Made by a program: the position numbers and the translations under genes. This document shows, piece by piece, positions 44,125-51,265 of a DNA stretch of 64,000 nucleotides. Numbering within the stretch: the stretch's first letter is position 1; each line of letters begins with the position of its first letter. This stretch comes from an uncultured Tessaracoccus sp. (GTDB taxonomy: Bacteria; Actinomycetota; Actinomycetes; Propionibacteriales; Propionibacteriaceae). The stretch is from positions 69,674 through 133,673 of the forward strand of contig NZ_CAMYPD010000001.1 in NCBI RefSeq assembly GCF_947286155.1. Direction: 5' to 3'. The notes beneath the pieces were generated by a model. The model saw only the letters and a program-made list of their open reading frames with translations, searched no databases and was not told the DNA's origin.

Positions 44125-45237
44125 ATGCCGTCCACTGAGTTCGTCGTCGACCTGCGAGCCATCGCTCGAAACCTCGAGACCGTTCGCACCCACGGTGGAG
44201 GACGCGCAGTCATCGCCGCGGTCAAGGCCGACGCGTACGGCCACGGCCTGGTTCCCGTCGCGAAGCACCTGGAACCAGACGTGCTGGGCTTCGGCGTCGC
44301 CACTGTCAACGAGGCCCTGACCCTGCGAGCAGCGGGTATGAGTTGCATGCTGCTCAAACTCAGCCCAGCCTTGGCCGAAGAGCTCCCGAGCGCGGTTGCG
44401 GGCGACGTGAGCCTCGTCGTCGGCTCGCTTCGGAGCATCGACGTCATCGCCGACGCCGCGCGTCAGCTCGGCAAGGTCGCCAACGTGCACCTGAGCGTCG
44501 ACACCGGCATGCACCGCGTCGGCATCATGCCCGACGAGGCGCGCGCGGCCGCCGTCGCCATCGCCAACAACCCGCACCTCCACCTCGAGGGCGTGATGAC
44601 TCACTATGCGGTCTCCGACGTCGAGGAGGGGCGCGAGTTCACCGGCCAGCAGCACGATCGGTTCGCGCAGGCCGTCGCGGACGTGAAGCAAGTGTGCGAC
44701 GTGCAGTGGGTGCACTCGGGCAACTCCGGCGCCATCTTGAACCACGACTTGGGGGATGACAACGCCATTCGCCCGGGCATTGCGCTGTACGGGTCCGCTC
44801 CCGAACTCAACCGGGATGAGCAGGGGCTGCTGGAGCCCGTCGCACGCTGGACCTCACGCGTCACACTCGTGAAACACATCAACGAAGGCGACGGGGTCTC
44901 CTACGGGCTCACCTGGCGCGCCCCGCGCGATACCACCATCGCCACGGTCGCCGCCGGGTATGGCGACGGGTTCTCACGCCTGAACTCCTCGCGCGGGCGG
45001 GTGCTCATCGCCGGGCGCTCCTACCCCGTCGTGGGGCGCGTGTGCATGGACCAGATTCTCGTCGACCTCGGCCCAGAATCGGACATCCCCGAGGGCGCCG
45101 AGGTGGTGCTGCTGGGTGCGTCCGGCAATGAGCGCATCACGACGCACGAACTCGCCGACCTCATGGGCACCATCCCCTACGAAGTGACCTGCCTCGTGAC
45201 GCCGCGGGTGACGCGTCGGTACCTCTCAGGACGCTGA
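44125..45237 (+). CDS. alr: Alanine racemase
   Basis: This 370-aa enzyme converts L-alanine to D-alanine for peptidoglycan. The PLP-binding Lys34 is in AAVKADAYGHG, and the second catalytic base Tyr260 is in GVSYGLTWRAP. The N-terminal barrel and C-terminal beta domain (VGRVCMDQILVDLG) are complete. An AGGA lies just before the ATG. Its 3' end overlaps the converging EcsC-like gene by 12 bases. No other wall-synthesis gene is adjacent. Confidence 0.95.
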   Translation: MPSTEFVVDLRAIARNLETVRTHGGGRAVIAAVKADAYGHGLVPVAKHLEPDVLGFGVATVNEALTLRAAGMSCMLLKLSPALAEELPSAVAGDVSLVVGSLRSIDVIADAARQLGKVANVHLSVDTGMHRVGIMPDEARAAAVAIANNPHLHLEGVMTHYAVSDVEEGREFTGQQHDRFAQAVADVKQVCDVQWVHSGNSGAILNHDLGDDNAIRPGIALYGSAPELNRDEQGLLEPVARWTSRVTLVKHINEGDGVSYGLTWRAPRDTTIATVAAGYGDGFSRLNSSRGRVLIAGRSYPVVGRVCMDQILVDLGPESDIPEGAEVVLLGASGNERITTHELADLMGTIPYEVTCLVTPRVTRRYLSGR

Positions 45238-45891
45238 GGTCTTCGACTTCGGGCGACGGTTCGGCAGCTCCGCCAGGGTGTGATTGGCGATATGCCTGGT
45301 GCTCCACGCATCGACGGCAGCGCCGACGCCGCCACCCACCAGCGGAATCCCCTTCAGCACCATGAGCCCGAGTCGTTTGCCGCCCACGGCGCTGAGCGCC
45401 CGCTCGAGAAGGGCCTTCGCGACGGCGCCGTCGAGGTTGTCGTCGAACACCGGCGCGGTGGCCACCATGAGCGGCGAACTCGGCAGCACACCCTTCGCGA
45501 CGAGCGCCTGGCTGGCCGAGGGGCCGAGCATGCACATCAAGATGGCGGTGCGCACGCGCGGATCGGCCAGCTCATAGCCACGAAGGTGCGCGACGGCGGC
45601 CACCATCCTGGCCTGCACGAACGACGATGCGGCGACGTTCGCGGGGATCGTCACGACGGACATCAGCAGCCCGCCCCAGTTCGTCGCGAACCCCTGGCCG
45701 CCCGCGAGCGTCAGGTGTTGCGTCACGACGGCGCGCACGGCCGCGTCGTGGTTGCCGGCCTTTTCGAGCTGCTGTTTCGCGACGGTTTTGGCACCCGCGA
45801 GCCCACCCTTGCCGGTGATGGCGAGTTCGAGAATCTGATGAAACACGTCGGCGGACATGTGTTCAGCATTGGCAAGTTGGTTGTTGTCCAT
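45226..45891 (-). CDS. EcsC-family protein
   Basis: This 221-aa protein is rich in Ala and Gly with moderately hydrophobic helices (about 60-85, 110-135 and 180-200), without a signal peptide. The segments GFATNWGGLLMSVVTIPANV and ILMCMLGPSASQALVAKGV fit the EcsC family, which is of unknown role and sometimes near ABC exporters. The ATG at 45891 has GGAGGAG seven bases upstream. The 3' end overlaps alr tail to tail. Confidence 0.7.
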   Translation of the reverse strand: MDNNQLANAEHMSADVFHQILELAITGKGGLAGAKTVAKQQLEKAGNHDAAVRAVVTQHLTLAGGQGFATNWGGLLMSVVTIPANVAASSFVQARMVAAVAHLRGYELADPRVRTAILMCMLGPSASQALVAKGVLPSSPLMVATAPVFDDNLDGAVAKALLERALSAVGGKRLGLMVLKGIPLVGGGVGAAVDAWSTRHIANHTLAELPNRRPKSKTSAS

Positions 45892-45976
45892 GGCGCTCCT
45901 CCACCTCCAAGGTTCGCACATGGCACCAAGCATCGTCGCGGTGGCCACGGCTGAGGGGCGATGCAACACTGGGTGC

Positions 45977-46636
45977 ATGCTCAGCACCATCTTCGGCGAT
46001 GCCGCGACCTGGCCCGACCAGGACCTCATCGGCATCTCCGAAGAATTCGACGCGCACGTCACCGTCGAGGCGTACGCAGCCGGAGTGTTCCCGATGCCGG
46101 TCGAGGGCATCATGGGGTGGTGGTCGCCGGTGCGCCGTGGGGTGCTGCCGCTCGACGGCATGCGGGTGACGCGCAGCCTGAAGAAATCCGCGAAACGCTA
46201 TGTGACCACGGTAGATGCGGCATTCACCGACGTGCTTGAGCGCTGTGCCGACCCGTCGCGCGAAGGCGCCTGGATCGACGACCGCATCGCCACCTGCTAC
46301 CGCCAACTGCATGACGCGGGCGTCGCGCACAGCGTCGAGGTATGGACCCCCGACGGCGCCCTGGCCGGTGGGCTGTACGGCGTCCACATCCGTGGGCTGT
46401 TCGCAGGCGAATCGATGTTCCACGATCCTGACGTGGGGCGCGACGCGTCGAAAGTGGCGCTGTTGCGCCTCGTCGACGAATTGCGCGGCGCGGGGGTGAG
46501 GCTGCTCGACGTGCAGTGGCTCACCGACCATCTCGCCACGCTGGGTGCCGTGGAAATTCCACGCGACGAGTACCTCCGTCGGCTCTCCGACGCACTTGAG
46601 TGCGAGACGCGCCCGTGGCCAAGCCACCAGGAATGA
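45977..46636 (+). CDS. aat: Leucyl/phenylalanyl-tRNA--protein transferase
   Basis: This 219-aa enzyme adds Leu or Phe from tRNA to proteins with basic N-termini, marking them for ClpAP/ClpS degradation. The family blocks YAAGVFPMPVEGIMGWWSPV, GAWIDDRIATCYRQLHDAG, HSVEVWTPDGALAGGLYGV, FAGESMFHD and DVQWLTDHLATLGA are all present. ATG 45977 is used; the longer frame from 45857 is antisense to the EcsC-like gene. It is monocistronic and ends in a shared terminator with the type VII locus. Confidence 0.93.
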   Translation: MLSTIFGDAATWPDQDLIGISEEFDAHVTVEAYAAGVFPMPVEGIMGWWSPVRRGVLPLDGMRVTRSLKKSAKRYVTTVDAAFTDVLERCADPSREGAWIDDRIATCYRQLHDAGVAHSVEVWTPDGALAGGLYGVHIRGLFAGESMFHDPDVGRDASKVALLRLVDELRGAGVRLLDVQWLTDHLATLGAVEIPRDEYLRRLSDALECETRPWPSHQE

Positions 46637-46682
46637 GCCTGCCGAACGCGGAGGGCTGCCCGTCGACGATTCCCGAGCGCAA

Positions 46683-46718
46683 CAAGAAAGGGCCCGGCCG
46701 AAGCCGGACCCTTTCTTG
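46683..46718. terminator. Bidirectional terminator between aat and the WXG100 genes
   Basis: A 16-bp stem with one mismatch (46683-46698 with 46703-46718) around the tetraloop CGAA, flanked by A and T runs on both sides (AAGAAAGGG ... CCCTTTCTT). It serves both converging genes. Confidence 0.85.
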
Positions 46719-46734
46719 CAACGTTGGCTGAAAC

Positions 46735-47025
46735 TCAGGCCCAACGCGACTGGTTCGAACGCTCGGTGGCGTCGTAGCCGTCGGCGATGTTGCCGAGGAG
46801 CACGGGCATGCGCTGGATGATGTCGTTCTGGCGCTCAGCGGAACGGTCCCACTGCTCCTGCACTTCCTGGTAGGCGTGGCGGGCGTTGTCTTCCCACTGC
46901 GCGAGCGAGGTGCGGAGCTCGCCCTTGAGGGTCTCGAGCATGTCGACGAGTTCCTTGTGGGCGCGCTTCAGGGAGCTGATGCCTTCCTGGAGGCCAGACT
47001 GGGAGTATACGGTTGCGTCGCTCAT
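46735..47025 (-). CDS. WXG100-family protein (type VII secretion substrate), WED variant
   Basis: This 96-aa helical hairpin protein of the ESAT-6/CFP-10 family has Trp44-Glu45-Asp46 at the turn in place of W-x-G. The C-terminal export signal Y-x-x-x-D/E is present as YDATE (84-88). Length and helix pattern fit. It follows a second WXG100 gene 38 bases upstream, so the two probably make a secreted heterodimer. AGGAGA precedes the ATG. Substrates of this kind are exported by the Ecc machinery encoded next door. Confidence 0.88.
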   Translation of the reverse strand: MSDATVYSQSGLQEGISSLKRAHKELVDMLETLKGELRTSLAQWEDNARHAYQEVQEQWDRSAERQNDIIQRMPVLLGNIADGYDATERSNQSRWA

Positions 47026-47063
47026 TGTTGATTCTCCTTAAGAGTGATGTAAGTACGGGTAGA

Positions 47064-47369
47064 TCAGATGGAGCCGATGAACTTGTTGGCCTCTTGCAAG
47101 TTCTCATCCTCGCGGATGCTGTAGTCGCGGTGCGTCTCGGTCAGAGCGGAGTGGATCTGCTCGAGACCGTTCTTGACCTTCTCGTACTCCTCATCGAAGC
47201 GCTGGTAGCCGTTCTGGAAGGCGGTGGAGGCCTTACCGGTCCAGGAAGCGGCGAGGGTCTGCATCTCGCCACGGAGACGCGTCTGGAGCGCCACGATCTG
47301 CTGGTGCTTGGTGTCAATCTGCTGCGCAGCCTTGTTCATTTCGGCGCGGTCTACGGACTTGTTGCCCAT
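47064..47369 (-). CDS. WXG100-family protein (type VII secretion substrate)
   Basis: This 101-aa protein has the canonical turn Trp43-Thr-Gly45 in AASWTGKAS and a Y-x-x-x-E export motif (YSIRE, 83-87). The start at 47369 (MGNKSVDRAEMNKAAQQID) has GAAGGG nine bases upstream; the longer frame is not protein-like. It is the first of the two small genes and lies 178 bases after eccB in the same direction, so it may have its own promoter and higher expression. Confidence 0.9.
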   Translation of the reverse strand: MGNKSVDRAEMNKAAQQIDTKHQQIVALQTRLRGEMQTLAASWTGKASTAFQNGYQRFDEEYEKVKNGLEQIHSALTETHRDYSIREDENLQEANKFIGSI

Positions 47370-47547
47370 GATTTCATTCCCTTCGACGGTTACGCCGGTG
47401 TAAGCCGGCATCGGTGGCAACTTCGAATCACTCGGGGCTGCCGTGCTGTCGGGTATGACATTACGGGCGGAAGGGGTCACTGCCAATAGATTTACCCGAC
47501 TCTGGTGCCGAATCGAGTAGGAGTACCTAGACGGGCATGGGTGATGC

Positions 47548-48978
47548 CTAGTTACCGCCGGGGGTTCCCTGCTCACTCAGTGAGCGCACGTTCTCAAGCG
47601 AGAGGCTGGTGCCTTCGGCGAGCCCGTCGGGAATCTGAGACAGCAGTCCGCCCGGCACGGGCACGGGAGTGACGTCCTTGTAGCCGAGCGCGGCGCGGGC
47701 CTCCGTCGTAGGAATGGCGTACTTCTTGCGATCGGTGACGAGGAACGTCGCGGTGTCGTCTTCCTTCGACGACGCGTTGCGCAGCAGCGCACCCGTCAAC
47801 GTGGGCATCTCGAGGTAGTCGAATGCGTTACCAACGGCCACGCGGAAGGTCGAGGGCAGCTTGGGGGTGCCGTCGCCGTAGCTGATGGTGGGGGTGTCCG
47901 GGTTCTTGGCGTTCCACGTCGCGCACACGGATTTGGATTCCACGCTCGAATCCTGCGGGGGGCCGACGGGGCGGTCCCATGGCACGTCGGCGCTGCGGCG
48001 GTCCGGCAGATTGAAGCGGTCAATCGACTTGAAGTCGCGCGAACTGAGCGTCCGCACTGCCCCCGCGTTGCCCTGGTGGTACTTCTGGATGAGCGCGTCG
48101 GCGTCGAGGTAGGAGATACGCACGATGCCCTCGGCGGTCTGTACGAAGTATTGGTCTTGGTTTTCGTTGTTCGGCGACGGCGCCCGCCCGATGTCGCCGC
48201 GCGCCATGCCCGAAACCCAGCGACCGCTATCGTCGCCGAGGCCCTGAATCTCGAGAGGCTGAATGGGCAGGCCCTCGGGCATCGCGGCGATCCAGGCATT
48301 GCCGACGGGGATGCGCGGCAGGTCGGTGACCATGGCGAGGCCGCTGTTCGTCGGGTCAGTCCACAGCCGGTGCTTCTTGCCGCCGAAGATGAGGTACTCG
48401 GAGCGGTCCGAGTGCTGCGCGACGAACGCGAAGCTGGAGGACGCCGGGTTCGGGGCATCGAAGTCGAGTGTCACGAAGCGCTCGCCGCCCAGGTTGGGTG
48501 CCGTCGAGCACATCTTCAACGGGTAGGCGGTCATGTTCTTCGGGTCGGGGAGCTGGCGCGGTGCACCGGGAATGCCCTCCATGGGGGCTTGTTCGAGGCC
48601 GCTCAGCGCCTCGGTTTTCACGTTCGAGGTGTTGGGCATGCCGCCCTCCTCGCTGGCGGCTTTCAACCGGGCGGAGGCGACGTCGGCCATAGGAATGAGC
48701 ATGTCGCCCTCCTCGCTGTAGATGAACAGCGCGCCCGATTGGGTGTCGGAGATGACGACACCGGTGCTCTTCCAGTTCGGGTTCGAGCCGGGCTTGATGA
48801 GGCCGAGGAGGGTGTAGCCCGCCACCAACACGATGCCGAGCAGGACCGAGACGAAGGTGGCCATGCCGACGCGGCGCAGCGGGGGCGTTGGGTCGTCTGG
48901 GTCGCGGTTGATGAACGAGGCGATCATCCGGCGCGACGTGAACGACTGCGCCTTGAGGAGGTCCTTGCGTGTCGCCAT
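47548..48978 (-). CDS. eccB: Type VII secretion protein EccB
   Basis: This 476-aa protein is a membrane-anchored component of the ESX channel. The N-terminus MATRKDLLKAQSFTSRRMIA and the single membrane segment at about residues 40-61 are typical, followed by an extracytoplasmic domain with the EccB block DTQSGALFIYSEEGDML in place of the usual GALYR segment. In the ESX complex EccB faces the periplasm-like space and is an ATPase in some systems. It is divergent from eccE across 130 bp. Confidence 0.9.
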   Translation of the reverse strand: MATRKDLLKAQSFTSRRMIASFINRDPDDPTPPLRRVGMATFVSVLLGIVLVAGYTLLGLIKPGSNPNWKSTGVVISDTQSGALFIYSEEGDMLIPMADVASARLKAASEEGGMPNTSNVKTEALSGLEQAPMEGIPGAPRQLPDPKNMTAYPLKMCSTAPNLGGERFVTLDFDAPNPASSSFAFVAQHSDRSEYLIFGGKKHRLWTDPTNSGLAMVTDLPRIPVGNAWIAAMPEGLPIQPLEIQGLGDDSGRWVSGMARGDIGRAPSPNNENQDQYFVQTAEGIVRISYLDADALIQKYHQGNAGAVRTLSSRDFKSIDRFNLPDRRSADVPWDRPVGPPQDSSVESKSVCATWNAKNPDTPTISYGDGTPKLPSTFRVAVGNAFDYLEMPTLTGALLRNASSKEDDTATFLVTDRKKYAIPTTEARAALGYKDVTPVPVPGGLLSQIPDGLAEGTSLSLENVRSLSEQGTPGGN

Positions 48979-49108
48979 TTCTACCCTCACTACTTGACGG
49001 TGCGGGGCCAGATTAGCCTGCAAACGGTGCGCGAGCGATGTCGGAAGTGCCGTGAATGCTCCGGCGAGGCTCTAGAGTTACGCACGGACACGGTCTCGAA
49101 AGGACGCC

Positions 49109-50287
49109 ATGTTGAAGTCTGCTCCGGCTGCGAAAGCGCAGACGCCGTTGCGCGCGCGCTCGACGCGGCACATTCCCCTCGTGGTGTTCTGGCAGATCAT
49201 GATCGTGATTGCACTCGCGCTGGCCGCGCTGCAGCAGCCGTGGTCGTGGGTGCTCGCGGGGGTGATGTTGCTCGTCGGGTTGTTGCTGACGGTGCCCGTC
49301 AACGGCCGCACGATCCCGCGCACGATTGCCCACCGTCGGGCCTTCGGGCGGCGTAGGAAGCGGTTCAATGAGGCGCCTGAACAGCCGCAGGATCTCGTGC
49401 CGCTGGCGCAGTGGCTCAGGGAGCTCGAGATCACGCAGATTAAGGATGCGCACGACGGCGAGATCGGCGTCGTCGCGGATGGGAAGTCGTGGACGGGCAT
49501 CGTCGAGCTCACGTCAGACCTCAACATGTTCTCCGACCGCGGCAACCTCCTCAACCTCGACGAGCTGGCGCAGCTCACGAAGCAAGACGACGTGACTTTC
49601 GCCGGTATTCAGGTGGTGACGTTCACCGTCGGGGCGCCGACGCGGGCCATGCTGCCGCCCGACTCGCCCGCCGTCGCGTCGTACCTGGAGATTTTGGGTG
49701 ACGAGTACCCGCCCCCGGCGGTGCGGCGGACGTGGATTGCGTTGCGACTCGACCCGCGGCTGTGCTTGGAGGCGGTGGGGCGTCGCGGGCTCGGGCAAAA
49801 CGGTGTGTTCGCGACGCTGCGGTTCGGGTTGCACCGGGCGCAGGCCATGCTGAAGCGCCAGGGGATCAGCACCGAGCCGCTCGACCCGAACCAGATCGCC
49901 GACGTGCTCGCCACGTGTACGGGGGTCGGCCCCGAGCCTCGCGAGGAGCGCAGCCGCGAGGAGTGGGACAAGTGGGTCTGCGACGGGCTCACCCACGAGG
50001 CGCGCGAAGTGCAGCACTTCGGCAAGGACGCGAGCCAGGGGTACCAGGCGCTGCTCGACGCCGTCGCCGCCGCGCCCGCGATGATGGCCCTCACGTCGTA
50101 CACCGTCTCGCCCGGCGAGCCTGCACGCGGTGCGGTCCGGCTCGTCACGAACGACGACGAACAGGCACGCGACGCCGACGAGGCCGTGCAGACGGTGCTG
50201 CCGCCGTGGGTGAGGCTAGGCCCGCGCGGAGGTTCGCAGGTGCCCGGATTGTTGGCGACCGTGCCGCTGGGAAGGCAGGTGGACTGA
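49109..50287 (+). CDS. eccE: Type VII secretion protein EccE
   Basis: This 392-aa protein has two N-terminal membrane segments (about 24-41 and 44-63) and a cytoplasmic domain, matching EccE. It forms the outer edge of the ESX membrane complex. AAAGGA lies seven bases before the ATG. Its stop overlaps the start of the next gene by one base, so both are co-translated. Conservation of EccE is low in general; context with EccB, EccD and WXG100 genes supports the call. Confidence 0.82.
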   Translation: MLKSAPAAKAQTPLRARSTRHIPLVVFWQIMIVIALALAALQQPWSWVLAGVMLLVGLLLTVPVNGRTIPRTIAHRRAFGRRRKRFNEAPEQPQDLVPLAQWLRELEITQIKDAHDGEIGVVADGKSWTGIVELTSDLNMFSDRGNLLNLDELAQLTKQDDVTFAGIQVVTFTVGAPTRAMLPPDSPAVASYLEILGDEYPPPAVRRTWIALRLDPRLCLEAVGRRGLGQNGVFATLRFGLHRAQAMLKRQGISTEPLDPNQIADVLATCTGVGPEPREERSREEWDKWVCDGLTHEAREVQHFGKDASQGYQALLDAVAAAPAMMALTSYTVSPGEPARGAVRLVTNDDEQARDADEAVQTVLPPWVRLGPRGGSQVPGLLATVPLGRQVD

Positions 50288-50943
50288 TGTCGACTGAGAC
50301 GTTGCAGGCGCTCGCGCCCGGCCGTGAGTCGGTGGTGTCGGTGGTGAGCACCGGGCCGTCGGGGCTGCTGCTGGGCAGGGGGCCGGGCGGGCCCGTCGCG
50401 CTGCGGTTGTTTCGCCCGCAGCCGACCAGGCTGTATCTGGCTGTGCCGGAGTACATGCGGTGGTTGATCGCGTTTCGCGCGGTGTGTTTGGGCGCGCACC
50501 TGTCCGTGCTGGCGGAGGACCATCGCGAGTGGTTGGCCTTGGCCGATACCATCCGGGCGTGCGGAGGCACCGTCGATTTGCTGCGCGACACCGAGAACGT
50601 GCCCGGACAAGGGCGCCCGTTTAGGCCGAGCCTCATCATCGACGACATGGATGCCATCCAGCCGACGCATCAGCTGGGCGCGTGGCAGGCCATCGCGCGG
50701 ATCGGTGACCCGTCGGAGAGCAAAGCCGTCGGTGAGCTGCGCAACAGCGACATCGCCATCCTCACTCCGCTGGACAGCAAGTCGAGCGAGAACATCCGAC
50801 GGGCCTACGCGCTGCCGTCTTCGCAGGTCAAGGGCGCCCAGGACCTGGGCGAGACCGAGGTCGTGCTCGCCAGCGTGCGCCGCCTCGCGCGCGTGATCGT
50901 TCCCCCCAGCCCGATGGAATACCGCATGCTTTTCGGCTCCTGA
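50287..50943 (+). CDS. Type VII locus-associated cytoplasmic protein, unknown
   Basis: This 218-aa protein has no membrane segment. It contains alternating strands and helices (LIAFRAVCLGAHLSVLAEDH, about 57-76; PSLIIDDMDAIQP, about 114-126; EVVLASVRRLARVIVP near the end), like a small Rossmann or EccE-C-terminal-like domain. It is coupled to eccE by an ATGA overlap and ends before a repeat cluster. I infer a role in the secretion complex, perhaps as a separated EccE domain. I do not recognise a named family. Confidence 0.55.
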   Translation: MSTETLQALAPGRESVVSVVSTGPSGLLLGRGPGGPVALRLFRPQPTRLYLAVPEYMRWLIAFRAVCLGAHLSVLAEDHREWLALADTIRACGGTVDLLRDTENVPGQGRPFRPSLIIDDMDAIQPTHQLGAWQAIARIGDPSESKAVGELRNSDIAILTPLDSKSSENIRRAYALPSSQVKGAQDLGETEVVLASVRRLARVIVPPSPMEYRMLFGS

Positions 50944-50956
50944 CCGCACCGTGCCC

Positions 50957-50997
50957 GGTAGTTGAGTAGCGGCCGTAGGCCGTGTATCGAAACCACA
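50957..50997 (+). repeat. TTGAGTAG/GTATCGAA repeat, copy G
   Basis: GGTAGTTGAGTAG ... GTATCGAAACCACA encloses inner stem GGCC-GTA-GGCC. It lies 13 bases after the eccE-linked gene. Confidence 0.82.
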
Positions 50998-51004
50998 CAG
51001 CACC

Positions 51005-51086
51005 AAACTTCAAAATCCGTACGCAGATGAGATGAAGTGCCCGATTTAGGGGTGTTTGGTCAATCTGCGTACGGATTTTGAAGTTT
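51005..51086. repeat. Long-stem palindrome, loop-core family, copy 4
   Basis: A perfect 23-bp stem (51005-51027 with 51064-51086) encloses 36 nt with TGCCCGATTTAGGGG, the clearest version of the shared loop core. It sits between repeats G and H at a junction of converging genes. Confidence 0.85.
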
Positions 51087-51133
51087 TTCACTCGGCTCGG
51101 TGACCGGGCGGGGCGCGGCGCGTGCCGTCCACC

Positions 51134-51172
51134 GGTGGTTGAGTAGCGCCGAAGGCGCGTATCGAAACCACC
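51134..51172 (+). repeat. TTGAGTAG/GTATCGAA repeat, copy H
   Basis: GGTGGTTGAGTAG ... GTATCGAAACCACC encloses inner stem CGCC-GAA-GGCG. With copy G it brackets the long-stem palindrome. Confidence 0.85.
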
Positions 51173-51193
51173 ACTGGAGTGGCGACGTCGTCA

Positions 51194-51243
51194 ATATGGA
51201 ATGTGGGAACCCACCTTTTTCGGTGGGTTCCCACATTCCATAT
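51194..51243. terminator. Perfect 22-bp hairpin with T-rich loop, after eccD
   Basis: The arm 51194-51215 (GGAATGTGGGAACCCACC) pairs perfectly with 51222-51243 around TTTTTC. It is similar in sequence to the hairpin at 41577-41626 and is placed 23 bases after the eccD stop on the minus strand. Confidence 0.85.
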
Positions 51244-51265
51244 CGTCAGCGGGCCTTCGCAGGCC

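Noticed and set aside
45857..45976. Longer N-terminus for Aat
   Set aside because: The extra 40 codons lie antisense to the start of the EcsC-like gene and contain no family sequence.
30969..51172. CRISPR array
   Set aside because: The repeated units are kilobases apart, not separated by uniform spacers, and no cas gene is present.
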